Assembly (NCBI RefSeq): GCF_010731875.1
Contig: NZ_AP022595.1
Location: forward strand, 3,720,001-3,784,000
Length of the DNA stretch: 64,000 nt
From: Mycolicibacterium sarraceniae
Lineage (GTDB): Bacteria > Actinomycetota > Actinomycetes > Mycobacteriales > Mycobacteriaceae
Reading direction: 5' to 3'
Under the pieces are notes generated by a model. The model did not search any database, was not told where the DNA came from, and worked only from the letters and a program-made list of their open reading frames with translations. Of the stretch, positions 1 to 8,773 are shown one piece after another (within the stretch, counting starts at the first letter, position 1; each line of letters begins with the position of its first letter). The translations under genes were made by a program, and so were the position numbers.

Positions 1-1
1 A

Positions 2-733
2 CAGCTGATCTTCGCCCACCGCCTCGATGTGACCGAAGTCGCGCTGCACCAGGTGACCGACGAGTTCATCGCCTACACCCGTCAGATCGGGCCCCTGCTC
101 GAGCTCGACGAGACCACCACGTTTTTGGTGATTGCCGCCACTCTGCTGGACCTCAAGGCAGCCCGGCTGCTGCCCTCCGGTGAGGTGCACGATGAGGAAG
201 ACCTCGCCCTGCTGGAGGTTCGCGACCTCTTGTTCGCGCGCCTGCTGCAGTACCGCGCGTTCAAGCATGTTGCCGAGATGTTCGCTGAACTGGAAGCCGC
301 GGCACTGCGCAGCTACCCGCGCGCCGTTTCACTCGAGGACCGCTTTTCCGCGCTCCTTCCCGAGGTCATGCTGGGTGTCGACGCGGCCAGTTTCGCCGAG
401 ATCGCGGCCGCCGTGTTCACTCCGCGGCCGGTGCCCGTGGTGCGCACCGACCATCTGCACGCGCAGCAGGTATCGGTGCCCGAACAGGCCGAGCTGTTGC
501 TGGAGTTTCTGTCATCCCGCGGGGTGGGGCAGTGGGCGTCGTTCAAGGAATTGGTGGCCGACTGCGATGAGCCGATCCAGATCGTCGGGCGCTTCCTGGC
601 GCTGCTCGAACTGTATCGAGCCAGGGCGGTAGCATTTGAGCAGTTAGAACCGCTTGGTGTGCTCCAGGTTTCATGGACCGGAGACCGGCAGGTAGACGAC
701 GAGCTGGTCAGATCCGAGTGGGAAGAAGAATAG
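2..733 (+). CDS. scpA: Segregation and condensation protein A (5' end outside window)
   Basis: This is the kleisin subunit of the bacterial SMC-ScpAB condensin, which bridges the SMC heads in chromosome segregation. The reading frame is already open at base 2 and encodes LIFAHRLDVTEVALHQ, the expected N-terminal ScpA segment, so the true start lies upstream; a GTG at 29 is an internal codon. About 243 residues are visible, including the C-terminal winged-helix part ending in an acidic tail. It sits 8 bp before scpB and heads the usual actinobacterial order scpA-scpB-rluB-cmk-der. The family call is secure; only the 5' end is missing. Confidence 0.93.
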   Translation, partial: QLIFAHRLDVTEVALHQVTDEFIAYTRQIGPLLELDETTTFLVIAATLLDLKAARLLPSGEVHDEEDLALLEVRDLLFARLLQYRAFKHVAEMFAELEAAALRSYPRAVSLEDRFSALLPEVMLGVDAASFAEIAAAVFTPRPVPVVRTDHLHAQQVSVPEQAELLLEFLSSRGVGQWASFKELVADCDEPIQIVGRFLALLELYRARAVAFEQLEPLGVLQVSWTGDRQVDDELVRSEWEEE

Positions 734-741
734 AACCAACG

Positions 742-1437
742 ATGACCGACGACGCAGCCGAACTATCCGACCCGGATCCGGACGTCGACGTCTCCCACGC
801 GGATCTGGACGACGACGAACTGGGCCGGGTGCTGGAGGCGCTGCTGCTGGTGGTGGACGCCCCGGTCGGAGCGGAGACGTTGGCGACGGTGATCGAGCAG
901 CCGGTCTATCGAATCACCGCCAAGCTGGAGGTGATGGCCGGCGATCTGGCGGCCCGCGACAGCGGTATCGATCTGCGCGAAGCCGGCGGCGGCTGGCGGA
1001 TGTACACCCGGGCCCGCCTCGCGCCGTATGTAGAGCGATTGTTGCTGGACGGATCCCGGTCGAAGCTGACCAGGGCGGCGCTCGAGACGCTGGCTGTGGT
1101 GGCCTACCGCCAGCCGGTCACCCGGGCGCGGGTCAGCGCGGTGCGTGGCGTCAACGTCGACGCGGTGATCCGGACGCTGGTGGCGCGCGGGCTGATCACC
1201 GAGGCCGGTGCCGACGAGGACACCGGCGCAACGATGTTCGCGACCACGGAGCTTTTCCTGGAACGGCTCGGGCTCTCGTCGCTGACCGACCTCCCCGATA
1301 TCGCGCCGCTGCTTCCCGATGTCGACGTGATCGATGAAATGAGTGAAAACCTGGACGCCGAACCGCGATTCGCCAAGCTATCCGGTGGCAGCGCCGCCGA
1401 TCCGAATATCTCGTTCGATGTGGATACCGATGCCTGA
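742..1437 (+). CDS. scpB: Segregation and condensation protein B
   Basis: ScpB is the winged-helix dimer partner of ScpA in the SMC complex. The 231-aa protein has an acidic N-terminus followed by the typical ScpB core (LGRVLEALLLVVDAP, then LETLAVVAYRQPVTRARVS, the most conserved ScpB stretch, and the VRGVNVDAVIRTLVARGLI wing). I chose ATG 742, 8 bp after the scpA stop, rather than the in-frame ATG at 673, which lies inside scpA. The 3' end overlaps the start of the pseudouridine synthase by 8 bp, so the genes are probably cotranslated. The acidic C-terminal tail (DVDVIDEMSENLDAEP) is typical of mycobacterial copies. Confidence 0.94.
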   Translation: MTDDAAELSDPDPDVDVSHADLDDDELGRVLEALLLVVDAPVGAETLATVIEQPVYRITAKLEVMAGDLAARDSGIDLREAGGGWRMYTRARLAPYVERLLLDGSRSKLTRAALETLAVVAYRQPVTRARVSAVRGVNVDAVIRTLVARGLITEAGADEDTGATMFATTELFLERLGLSSLTDLPDIAPLLPDVDVIDEMSENLDAEPRFAKLSGGSAADPNISFDVDTDA

Positions 1438-2173
1438 ACCAGAAGGGGTACGGCTGCAGAAGGTATTGTCGCAGGCCGGGATCGCCTCCCGGCGGGTGGC
1501 CGAACGGATGATCCATGATGGCCGCGTCGAGGTCGACGGGCAGATCGTCACCGAAATGGGCACCCGGGTCGACCCGGCGACGGCCGACATCCGGGTGGAC
1601 GGGTCGCGAGTCGTGCTGGACGACACGATGATGTACCTGGCGATCAACAAGCCCATCGGCATGCATTCCACGATGTCGGATGAACGGGGCCGTCCGTGCG
1701 TCGGCGATCTGGTGGAGCACCGGGTCCGTGGTAACAAGAACCTGTTCCACGTGGGGCGCTTGGACGCCGATACCGAGGGTCTGCTGCTGCTGACCAATGA
1801 TGGTGAGTTGGCGCACCGGCTGATGCACCCGTCATTCGAGGTGCCCAAGACCTACCTGGCGACGGTAACCGGTTCGGTGCCAAAGGGTTTGGGCAAGACG
1901 CTGCGCGCCGGCGTGGAACTCGACGATGGCCCGGCTGCGGTCGACGAGTTCGCGGTGGTCGACGCGGTTCCGGGTAAGACGCTGTTGCGGCTCACGCTGC
2001 ATGAAGGCCGCAAGCGCATCGTGCGGCGGCTGCTGGCCGCCGTGGGCTATCCGGTCGAGGCGCTAGTGCGCGTCAGTATCGGTGACGTGACGCTGGGTGA
2101 ACAGCGGCCAGGCAGCATTCGCGTGCTGACCCGCAAGGAAGTTGGCGAGTTGTACAAGGCGGTAGGTTTGTGA
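1430..2173 (+). CDS. rluB: Ribosomal large-subunit pseudouridine synthase B family
   Basis: A 247-aa RsuA/RluB/RluE/RluF-family enzyme that isomerises uridine in 23S rRNA. It has an N-terminal S4 RNA-binding domain (residues about 5-60, [20 protein letters not shown]) and a catalytic domain with the [17 protein letters not shown] motif carrying the catalytic Asp, followed by [15 protein letters not shown] 1430 overlaps the scpB stop and gives the expected family length; the longer frame from 1343 would lie in scpB. It overlaps cmk by 4 bp (GTGA). Whether it modifies the RluB or another site cannot be told from sequence. Confidence 0.92.
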   Translation: MPEPEGVRLQKVLSQAGIASRRVAERMIHDGRVEVDGQIVTEMGTRVDPATADIRVDGSRVVLDDTMMYLAINKPIGMHSTMSDERGRPCVGDLVEHRVRGNKNLFHVGRLDADTEGLLLLTNDGELAHRLMHPSFEVPKTYLATVTGSVPKGLGKTLRAGVELDDGPAAVDEFAVVDAVPGKTLLRLTLHEGRKRIVRRLLAAVGYPVEALVRVSIGDVTLGEQRPGSIRVLTRKEVGELYKAVGL

Positions 2174-2850
2174 GTGCAGTGGTAGTCGCTGTCGATGGTC
2201 CTGCCGGGACTGGAAAGTCATCGGTGTCAAGGGGATTGGCGCGTGCACTGAACGCCCACTATCTGGACACCGGTGCGATGTACCGGCTTGTGACACTCTC
2301 GACCCTGCGGGCCGGAGTCGACCTGGCTGACGCTGAGGCGATCGCCGCGGCCGCCGATGTCCCGTTGTCGGTGGGCAACAACCCTGACATCGATCGCGCG
2401 TATCTCGGCACCGAGGATGTTTCGGCTGAGATCCGCGGTGGCGAGGTCACCCGAGCGGTGTCCGCTGTGTCGGCGGTGCCGCAGGTGCGCGCTCGGCTGG
2501 TGGCGTTACAACGCGAATTGGCTTCAGGGCCAGACAGTGTCGTTGTCGAGGGCCGTGATATCGGCACCGTTGTGCTACCGGATGCCGACGTGAAGATCTT
2601 TCTCACCGCCTCAGCCGAGACCCGAGCGCGGCGGCGCAACGATCAGAACGTCGCGGTCGGGTTGGCCGACGACTACGAGACGGTACTGGCCGACGTGCTT
2701 CGCCGCGATCATCTGGACTCGACGCGCGCGGTGTCACCGCTGCGCCCCGCCGAGGATGCGGTGATCGTCGACTCCAGTGACATGACCGAGGCCGAAGTCG
2801 TGGCGCACCTGCTGCAGTTGGTCGAACAGCGAAGCGGGGCAGTGCGATGA
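2170..2850 (+). CDS. cmk: Cytidylate kinase
   Basis: Phosphorylates CMP and dCMP to the diphosphates using ATP. The 226-aa protein carries the P-loop GPAGTGKSS at residues 10-18, the CMP-binding region with YLDTGAMYR, and [20 protein letters not shown], which are diagnostic of Cmk. The GTG start at 2170 overlaps the upstream stop (GTGA) and the end overlaps der by 4 bp, so translation is probably coupled along the operon. Length is normal for the family and no key motif is missing. Confidence 0.95.
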   Translation: MSAVVVAVDGPAGTGKSSVSRGLARALNAHYLDTGAMYRLVTLSTLRAGVDLADAEAIAAAADVPLSVGNNPDIDRAYLGTEDVSAEIRGGEVTRAVSAVSAVPQVRARLVALQRELASGPDSVVVEGRDIGTVVLPDADVKIFLTASAETRARRRNDQNVAVGLADDYETVLADVLRRDHLDSTRAVSPLRPAEDAVIVDSSDMTEAEVVAHLLQLVEQRSGAVR

Positions 2851-4253
2851 GCGACGACGGAACGTGGTCGGACGAAAGCGATTGGGAATTCAGCGACGAG
2901 GGTTTCGAGGGCGAGGATGCTGAGTCGTTCGCGCCGCCGCCGGTAGTCGCCATCGTCGGACGGCCCAACGTCGGCAAGTCGACCTTGGTGAACCGGATCC
3001 TGGGCCGGCGCGAGGCGGTCGTCCAGGATCTGCCGGGGGTCACCCGCGACCGGGTGTCCTATGACGCGTCCTGGACGGGGCGACGCTTTGTCGTGCAGGA
3101 CACCGGCGGATGGGAGCCTGACGCAAAGGGCTTGCAGCAGTTGGTGGCCGAGCAGGCCTCGGTGGCGATGCAGACCGCCGACGCGATCATCCTGGTGGTC
3201 GACGCGACGGTGGGTGCGACTTCCGGAGATGAGGCCGCGGCCAAGATCCTGCGACGGTCTGGCAAGCCGGTGTTCCTGGCTGCCAACAAGGTTGACAACG
3301 AGAAGGGCGAGGCCGACGCGGCTGCCCTGTGGTCGCTGGGGCTGGGGGAGCCCCACGCGATCAGCGCGATACACGGCCGTGGGGTGGCCGATCTGCTCGA
3401 CGAACTCATCGCAGTTTTGCCTACCGCGTCGGAGGTAGCTCCCGCGCCCGGCGGGCCCCGACGGGTCGCGCTGGTGGGCAAGCCGAACGTCGGCAAGAGC
3501 TCACTGCTGAACCGGCTGGCCGGAGCCGAGCGATCGGTGGTGCACGATGTCGCGGGCACCACCGTCGATCCGGTGGACTCGCTGATCGAATTAGGCGGCA
3601 AGACATGGCGTTTCGTCGATACCGCCGGGCTGCGCAGGCGGGTCGCGCAGGCCAGCGGGCACGAGTTCTACGCTTCGGTGCGCACGCACAGCGCGATCGA
3701 CGCCGCCGAGGTGGTCGTCGTGTTGATCGACGCGTCGGAGCCACTGACCGAGCAGGACCAGCGCGTGCTGACGATGGTCATCGAAGCTGGCCGGGCATTG
3801 GTGCTGGCGTTCAACAAATGGGATCTGGTCGACGAGGACCGGCGCTATCTGCTGGACAAAGAGATCGACCGCGAACTCGCGCAGTTGCAGTGGGCGCCAC
3901 GGGTGAACATCTCAGCCAAGAGCGGTCGAGCGGTGCAGAAGCTGGTGCCGGCGATGGAGACCGCGCTGGCGTCATGGGATGCGCGTATCTCGACCGGCCA
4001 GCTGAACAACTGGATCAAGGAAATCGTCGCGGCCACACCGCCGCCGGTGCGCGGTGGTAAGCAGCCGCGAATCCTGTTCGCCACCCAGGCCACCGCGCGG
4101 CCGCCGACGTTTGTGCTCTTCACCAGTGGTTTTCTGGAGGCGGGCTATCGGCGGTTCCTCGAGCGCCGGCTGCGGGAGACCTTTGGTTTCGAGGGCAGCC
4201 CGATCCGGATCAACGTCCGGGTGCGTGAGAAGCGCAAGCTCAAGCCGCGCTAA
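2847..4253 (+). CDS. der: Ribosome-assembly GTPase Der (EngA)
   Basis: Der is an essential GTPase with two tandem G domains that acts in 50S subunit maturation. Both G domains are visible: [15 protein letters not shown] and NKVD in the first half, then [17 protein letters not shown] and NKWD in the second, followed by the C-terminal KH-like domain (residues about 375-468) ending with [11 protein letters not shown]. The N-terminal 30 residues are acidic, a common actinobacterial extension. ATG 2847 overlaps the cmk stop. It is the last gene of the core operon. Confidence 0.96.
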   Translation: MSDDGTWSDESDWEFSDEGFEGEDAESFAPPPVVAIVGRPNVGKSTLVNRILGRREAVVQDLPGVTRDRVSYDASWTGRRFVVQDTGGWEPDAKGLQQLVAEQASVAMQTADAIILVVDATVGATSGDEAAAKILRRSGKPVFLAANKVDNEKGEADAAALWSLGLGEPHAISAIHGRGVADLLDELIAVLPTASEVAPAPGGPRRVALVGKPNVGKSSLLNRLAGAERSVVHDVAGTTVDPVDSLIELGGKTWRFVDTAGLRRRVAQASGHEFYASVRTHSAIDAAEVVVVLIDASEPLTEQDQRVLTMVIEAGRALVLAFNKWDLVDEDRRYLLDKEIDRELAQLQWAPRVNISAKSGRAVQKLVPAMETALASWDARISTGQLNNWIKEIVAATPPPVRGGKQPRILFATQATARPPTFVLFTSGFLEAGYRRFLERRLRETFGFEGSPIRINVRVREKRKLKPR

Positions 4254-4303
4254 TCGGCGGGTTTGAGGCGTTTCGGGCCCGTCGACCAGTAGGATTGCCC
4301 GTC

Positions 4304-4600
4304 ATGGACTTTGTAGCGTCTTCAATGCCCGCTCGGCGTCTGGTCTATGGGATCGCCGGATTGATGATTGCCGCCGCGCCTGCGGTCGCCATCTTGGGGG
4401 GCTTTCACGGCTCTGCGCCTCGGGTGCTGGCCTGCCAGGAGACCGACACCGAGGACAGCTTCTCGATGAACTGCGCGCCGTCGGTCATCCCCGATACCAG
4501 TGACATGCTGACCGAGTCTGAGGTCGCCGAGCCCGGCTGGAATGCCGGCGGCGGGGGCGGCCCCGCCGGGGGCGATCCCGGCGCTGGCGTTCGCCGCTAG
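4304..4600 (+). CDS. Small exported or membrane-anchored protein, unknown function
   Basis: A 98-aa protein with a hydrophobic N-terminal segment (VYGIAGLMIAAAPAVAILGG, residues about 14-34) that fits a signal peptide or anchor. A short conserved-looking part follows with two cysteines (VLACQETDTEDSF, SMNCAPSVIPDTS) and a Gly/Pro-rich low-complexity tail. ATG 4304 is preferred over a TTG three codons upstream. Similar small Gly-rich secreted proteins are common in mycobacteria, but I recognise no domain. It is 50 bp after der and may have its own promoter. Confidence 0.7.
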   Translation: MDFVASSMPARRLVYGIAGLMIAAAPAVAILGGFHGSAPRVLACQETDTEDSFSMNCAPSVIPDTSDMLTESEVAEPGWNAGGGGGPAGGDPGAGVRR

Positions 4601-4614
4601 GCCGGGGTACGCCG

Positions 4615-5093
4615 CTAGGCCTTGAGGCAGCGTTTTCCGTACACGTCGAGGTGTACGGTTTCCTCGACGGTGTTGCGGGTGGTGTGCCCGTAGCGTCCTT
4701 TCGGCCAGCAGCAGGTTCCGCAGGCACGGGATGACCAGCACTGGGATTTCGTCGAAGTGCCCGACCTGCCACTTCACCGATCGCGGGATCTTCCGAATGG
4801 AGTCGTCGCCGGCGGCCGCGCGCTCGCCCAAAGCTCCGTACAGCGACCAGCCGCGGTGGTAGCGCTTGCCGAGTTTGTCTTTGACCCGCTGGTCTTTGGC
4901 GACGATGAATTCCCAGTTCTGGCCATTGGAGCCGGTGGGGGCGCGAAGCCCGAGTTCGATGCACTTCAGCACGATGGCGTCATCGACCGGATCGGGTCTC
5001 ACCCGGCGGGATGGCCCGCTGGGTCATCATCGCGTCGAGCAGCGGCATGTTCAGGGCGGCCAGCGACCCGTCGGTGCTCGGTATCTCGCTCAT
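4615..5093 (-). pseudogene. Nitroreductase-family protein, frameshifted and internally deleted
   Basis: Reading the minus strand from ATG 5093, the start (MSEIPSTDGSL...MMTQRAI) and, after a one-base change in a C run near 5008, the next part (MRPDPVDDAIVLKCIELGLRAPTGSNGQNWEF) match the FMN-binding N-terminus of mycobacterial nitroreductases. After VPVLVIPCLRN the frame breaks again. A C-terminal piece resumes in another frame (RYGHTTRNTVEETVHLDVYG...), ending at 4615. Roughly 70-90 residues from the middle of the usual ~210-aa protein are absent. No insertion sequence is present, so this looks like simple deletion decay. Confidence 0.75.
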
Positions 5094-5220
5094 GGGCAAC
5101 GAGGCTATTGGTCTTGCGCCCGGTACGGTCCCGTGTAGTGGATCACGTTGTGGTGGAACATGTTTGGTGGGTGTTTTGCCCAATTCCGGCGTTGCCAGAC
5201 AACCCGGATAGGGTTTTTTG

Positions 5221-6003
5221 ATGTCCCTCACCCACATGATCGTGATCGCCTTGGCGGGGATGGCGGCGGGCGCGATCAACTCGCTTGTCGGCTCGGGCAC
5301 ACTCATCACGTTCCCGACGCTGGTGGCGTTGGGATTTCCGCCGGTGACGGCGACGATGTCCAATGCGATCGGCCTGGTGGCCGGCGGGGTGTCGGGCACA
5401 TGGGGGTATCGCAAGGAGCTCGGTGGGCAGTGGGATCGGCTGCGTTGGCAGATCCCAGCTTCGCTGATCGGGGCTGCAATCGGTGCTTTTCTGCTGCTGC
5501 ATTTACCGGAGAAGGTGTTCATCCAGATTGTTCCGGTGCTGCTGATTCTGGCGCTGGTGCTGGTGGTGATCGGGCCGCGGATCCAGGCTTTTGCGAAGTC
5601 GCGCGCCGAGGCGGCAGGGCGGTCGGTCTCGCATGTGTCGCCGAGGCGGATGACCGCGTTGGTGGCCGGCACGTTCGCGGTGGGGATCTACGGCGGATAC
5701 TTCACCGCCGCGCAGGGGATCCTGCTGATCGGCGTGATGGGGGCGCTGCTGCCCGAGGACATGCAGCGGATGAATGCGGCCAAGAACCTGCTGTCACTGC
5801 TGGTGAACATCGTCGCCGCGGTCGGCTACACGCTGGTGGCGTTCGACCGGGTGAGTTGGGAGGCGGCGGGCCTCATCGCGGTGGGATCGCTCTTTGGCGG
5901 GTGGCTGGGTGCTCACTATGGACGACGGCTGTCGCCGAATGTGCTGCGCGCGGTGATCGTGGTGGTCGGGCTCATCGGGCTGTATCGGCTGTTGACGGTG
6001 TGA
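5221..6003 (+). CDS. Sulfite exporter TauE/SafE family membrane permease
   Basis: A 260-aa integral membrane protein of the TauE/SafE (DUF81) family, which exports or imports small organosulfur or organic anions. Features include the N-terminal repeat signature AINSLVGSGTLITFPTLVALGFPPVTATMSNAIGLV-like segment, eight or so hydrophobic stretches, and the second repeat (GIYGGYFTAAQGILLIGVMGAL, followed by MNAAKNLLSLLVNIVAAV). ATG 5221 is preferred over TTG 5218. The gene is divergent from the nitroreductase remnant and is followed by a GC-rich hairpin and tRNA-Pro. The substrate is not predictable. Confidence 0.85.
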   Translation: MSLTHMIVIALAGMAAGAINSLVGSGTLITFPTLVALGFPPVTATMSNAIGLVAGGVSGTWGYRKELGGQWDRLRWQIPASLIGAAIGAFLLLHLPEKVFIQIVPVLLILALVLVVIGPRIQAFAKSRAEAAGRSVSHVSPRRMTALVAGTFAVGIYGGYFTAAQGILLIGVMGALLPEDMQRMNAAKNLLSLLVNIVAAVGYTLVAFDRVSWEAAGLIAVGSLFGGWLGAHYGRRLSPNVLRAVIVVVGLIGLYRLLTV

Positions 6004-6055
6004 CACCTGTGGCCGATTCGGGTCCGCGGCGGGGCCTGCGGTAGGCTTTCGACGC

Positions 6056-6080
6056 TGCCGCCGAAGTCACGTCGGCGGCA
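6056..6080 (+). terminator. GC-rich hairpin between the permease and tRNA-Pro
   Basis: A perfect 9-bp inverted repeat (TGCCGCCGA / TCGGCGGCA) with a 7-nt loop lies 52 bp after the permease stop and 1 bp before the tRNA. There is no T tract, as is common for mycobacterial terminators. It could equally be a processing element in the tRNA leader. Confidence 0.45.
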
Positions 6081-6081
6081 A

Positions 6082-6155
<74 letters not shown>

Positions 6156-6392
6156 CAGTGTGAAGTAGGCTTTAAGCTGCTGTTATTAGGTCAGCAGCCC
6201 ACCTCCTGAATCCCCGGCTGGGGACCAGATGGGGACCATCCTCCTGCGTGGCGACCGTGGGTGACGGCATCCTGACGTGCCGGGATCAGAACGAGTACTC
6301 TGGCGCTCTTCGCGTTCCAGTGCGGAGTCACCCGATCGGACACTCCTCAAATGCCTTCACATCACCCCTCGCGATCTTGGCGTGGTTGCGCC

Positions 6393-6506
6393 ATGTGCAA
6401 GCCCCACAAGCGGCGCGGTGCGGGCCGGTCCATCAAGGAGCCAGTAGCCGTGTTGCGCAAGATTGGCAAGCGGCGGCGAGTTCGTCGTGGAGACCTCGGT
6501 CAATAG
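6393..6506 (+). CDS. Short basic protein, unknown (37 aa)
   Basis: A 37-residue highly basic ORF beginning MCKPHKRRGAG and ending RRRVRRGDLGQ. It resembles small basic ORFs I recall from mycobacterial genomic islands and prophages, but I cannot name a family. It lies in the first kilobase of the island. There is no strong ribosome-binding site immediately upstream, so expression is uncertain. Confidence 0.4.
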   Translation: MCKPHKRRGAGRSIKEPVAVLRKIGKRRRVRRGDLGQ

Positions 6507-6579
6507 TTGAGCCTGCCGAATCGAACTGTCGGTGCCCTTTGGCATGGTTCTGGCGTTGGCACTCCGAGAGGGGGGACGA

Positions 6580-6831
6580 ATGAACGCGCCGGATGGGGCG
6601 GGACGGTCAGTGGCTCAACTGGTGGTGAACCTGATGACTAACGGTGCAGTTGACCGCATCGACCAGCGGGCCAAACGAGGCGCGGAACTGCGGCAGTGGG
6701 GTTTGCATCCGCACATGCCTGACGAAGCTAGTTCCCTCGCTGCCGACGATTCCGCGTTCGAGCGCGCATACCCAGAAGCGCTGTCGGGCGGACAAGGGGT
6801 GGGGTTCCCCAGAAAAAGTGGACGCGGTTAG
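6580..6831 (+). pseudogene. Unknown island protein truncated by the IS3-family insertion
   Basis: An ORF starts at ATG 6580 behind a very strong purine-rich ribosome-binding site (GAGAGGGGGGACGA). It encodes MNAPDGAGRSVAQLVVNLMT and continues in a normal-looking amphipathic protein for about 73 residues until the IS element begins at 6800. The last ten codons, to the stop at 6831, come from the IS. The 3' part of the original gene is not found beyond the other end of the IS, so a deletion accompanied the insertion. Function not recognised. Confidence 0.5.
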
Positions 6832-7718
6832 CTTGCTTCCAGTGTGACATTCAGGGTGCGCTCGTAGGTGATGGGTGAGCGCATTCCGATCGATGAATGC
6901 CTACGTTGATGATTGTAGAATCGCATCCAATTATCAACTGCTGCAATTAGTTCCATCTTAGTGGCGAAGGTGTGCCGGTAGTAGTACTCGTGTTTGAACG
7001 TCGACCACAGCGATTCGGCGCCGGCGTTATCCCAACAGATACCCGTGGCACCCATGGAGCGGCGCAGTCCGTGCCGCGAACACGCCGCTGCCATGTCGTG
7101 GGAGGTGTACTGGGTCCCGCGGTCGGATTGCAGTATGACTCCTGCGGCGTGGCCGCCGCGGGTGAACACCGCCCGATCCACCGCGGTAGTCACCAGCTCG
7201 GCGCGCATGTGGTCATCGACGGCCCAGCCGAGTGCGCGCCGGGAATGCTCGTCGCGGATCGCACACAGGTACATGTCGCCTTCCCCGCAGCTCAAGTAAG
7301 TGATGTCCGAAGACCAGACCACATCGATGCGGCCCTGGTCGAAACGCCGGCCGACCAGATCCGGCGGGAACGACGCTGCAGGGTCGACGATCGTGGTCGT
7401 CGTGAAGGTGCGGGGGCTGATGCCCTCGATCCCCAGTTCGGCCATGATCGCCGCGACGGTGTTACGCGACACCCGCTCGCCGGCATCGTGCAGATCGGCA
7501 GTGATCCGCGGGGACCCGTAGGTGCCCTTGGACGCCTTGTGATGGGTCAAGATCTTGACTTCCAGATCGCGGCGACGCTGAGCCGCCGGCGTGGGCTCTG
7601 GAGCAGCGAGGCGATCGCGGTGCTTGTAGTAGCCCGAGGTGGACACCCTCAGCAACTGGGCCATCCGCGTGACGTCGTGGGAGGCGCACTCCGCGGCCAT
7701 GAGCTCAAACCGACTCAC
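6828..7718 (-). CDS. IS3-family transposase OrfB (DDE integrase domain)
   Basis: A 296-aa protein with an N-terminal HTH_21-like region (VSTSGYYKHRDR, then KASKGTYGSPRITADL) and an rve catalytic core: VVWSSDITYL (first Asp), VILQSDRGTQYTS (second Asp) and CWDNAGAESLWSTFKHE (Glu), followed by YNHQRRHSSIGMRSPI. The frame is intact. It starts at GTG 7718, overlapping the orfA stop. It could still be made, but the fused OrfAB transposase cannot form because orfA is interrupted. Confidence 0.92.
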   Translation of the reverse strand: MSRFELMAAECASHDVTRMAQLLRVSTSGYYKHRDRLAAPEPTPAAQRRRDLEVKILTHHKASKGTYGSPRITADLHDAGERVSRNTVAAIMAELGIEGISPRTFTTTTIVDPAASFPPDLVGRRFDQGRIDVVWSSDITYLSCGEGDMYLCAIRDEHSRRALGWAVDDHMRAELVTTAVDRAVFTRGGHAAGVILQSDRGTQYTSHDMAAACSRHGLRRSMGATGICWDNAGAESLWSTFKHEYYYRHTFATKMELIAAVDNWMRFYNHQRRHSSIGMRSPITYERTLNVTLEAS

Positions 7719-7811
7719 TTTAGATGCTTGCCCGCAAAGTACGCCGAGGCTTTTTCCAGGAACGCGATGTCCTTGGACTGCTCGGTGACCTTCGCCCGAA
7801 GGCGTATCAGC
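7715..7811 (-). pseudogene. IS3 orfA, C-terminal fragment
   Basis: This minus-strand segment encodes RLRAKVTEQSKDIAFLEKA and then SAYFAGKHLK-stop, the leucine-zipper end of an IS3 OrfA. It directly abuts the left inverted repeat of the nested transposon at 7812. Joined to the fragment at 11141-11370, with one copy of ATCAGC removed, it restores one continuous OrfA reading frame. Confidence 0.85.
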
Positions 7812-7826
7812 TGTTGACCGTCGCTG
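7812..7826 (+). repeat. Left terminal inverted repeat of nested transposon
   Basis: TGTTGACCGTCGCTG at 7812-7826 is the exact reverse complement of 11126-11140. The preceding six bases ATCAGC (7806-7811) are repeated directly after the right end, marking the target duplication. A weaker internal motif (GATGCCGATGGTGTTGATGT, 7853-7872) has an inverted near-copy at 11067-11088, reminiscent of transposase-binding repeats in Tn7-like ends. Confidence 0.85.
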
Positions 7827-7875
7827 TGGATGCAGTTGATGGCGTCATCGTGGATGCCGATGGTGTTGATGTAGC

Positions 7876-7908
7876 GAAGGCCCTGTCCGCGTAGCGGGCA
7901 GGGCCTTC
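7876..7908 (-). terminator. Long perfect hairpin at the transposon left end
   Basis: GAAGGCCCTG and CAGGGCCTTC enclose an inner CCGC-GTA-GCGG. This gives a 15-bp stem (one T-G pair) with a 3-nt loop, 52 bp downstream of the ATPase stop. Position and strength fit a factor-independent terminator of the transposon operon, or insulation of the element from outside transcription. Confidence 0.55.
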
Positions 7909-7959
7909 GTCTGCATGGTGACGGCGTCCTCGGTGCGGTGACGTCGCATGGTCGGTGAT

Positions 7960-8773
7960 TCAGTCGTGGCCTGTTTCAGTGACCGCGATCCGGGCGGCTT
8001 TCTCATCGACGATCGCGGCTTTCGCGGCGAACGCCGCGGTCAGTGCGTGCACGGCGAGGTTGTTGACCGCCCGGGGGTAGCCCCGGGCGGCGTTGTGGAT
8101 CAGGGTGATCGCGTCGTCGGAGAACAGGGTGTCGGTGCGGCCGGCGATCGTGGCGTGGTGGCCGATGTAGTCGGCGGTATCGGCGGGGGCCATGCCGGCG
8201 ATCGCGTAGCGCATCGCGATGCGCTGATCGAGTGCGGCCAGCACGCCCAGACGCAGGCGATGCCGCAGGGTGGGTTGCCCGACGAGCAGGGCGGCGAAGG
8301 GTGACCCGGAGTCCATGTCGTGGTTGGTGAGCATGCGGATCGCTTCCATTTGGGTGTTGTCGAGCAGGTGGGCTTCGTCGATGACCACGACGGGGTTCGG
8401 CCGCGTTCGGCGTGTTCAGCGGCCAGGGCCTCGGCGGCCTGGGGGGCCAGGGTGGCGGTGTAGAAACTGGGCACCCGCCCCAACGCGGTGACGATGTGGT
8501 GCAGCATGCCGCGGACCCCGACCGAGGGGTTGGGCAGGTAGATGATGACGTGGCGGGCCGGATCGAGCGCGGCGGTCGCGGCCCGGATCGCGACGGTCTT
8601 ACCGGCACCGACCTCCCGGTGATGACCCCGATCGCATGCTGGTCCACACACCAGGAGATCCGGGCGACGGCTTCGCTGTGGCCGGGGTGGCGGTGCAGCA
8701 TCCCGGGGGCCAGAGCGCGGCCGAAGGGCATCCGGGTGAAGCCGTAATACTGTTGCAGCCGTTCGATACTCAC
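7960..8773 (-). pseudogene. ExeA/TniB-like AAA ATPase of the nested transposon (two frame breaks)
   Basis: The protein starts MSIERLQQYYGFTRMPFGRA (8773) like ExeA/GspA-type ATPases that serve as transposition regulators. It contains, after correcting a one-base loss in a C run near 8615-8617, the P-loop VITGEVGAGKT. After a second one-base loss near 8395-8400 it contains the Walker B VVIDEAHLL. The rest (LLVGQPTLRHRLRL, then GYPRAVNNLAVHAL) is the usual helical lid. A full-length product would be about 271 aa. As written the gene is broken, but both lesions are single-base contractions and may be sequencing errors. Confidence 0.75.

Noticed and set aside
1196..1828. Long antisense frames opposite core genes (here and opposite aceA, the ACADs and the ABC genes)
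   Set aside because: They mirror codon bias of the real genes on the other strand, lack family motifs and overlap intact conserved genes.
4637..4658. Perfect palindrome CCGTACAC-GTCGAG-GTGTACGG as a regulator operator
   Set aside because: It lies inside the C-terminal coding remnant of the nitroreductase (TVHLDVYG), so the symmetry is more likely a coding coincidence than an operator.
6210..6240. GGGGACCAGATGGGGACCA direct repeat after tRNA-Pro as an integrase tail or att core
   Set aside because: It looks like sequence seen near integrase 3' ends, but there is no supporting ORF and no second copy at the far island edge.
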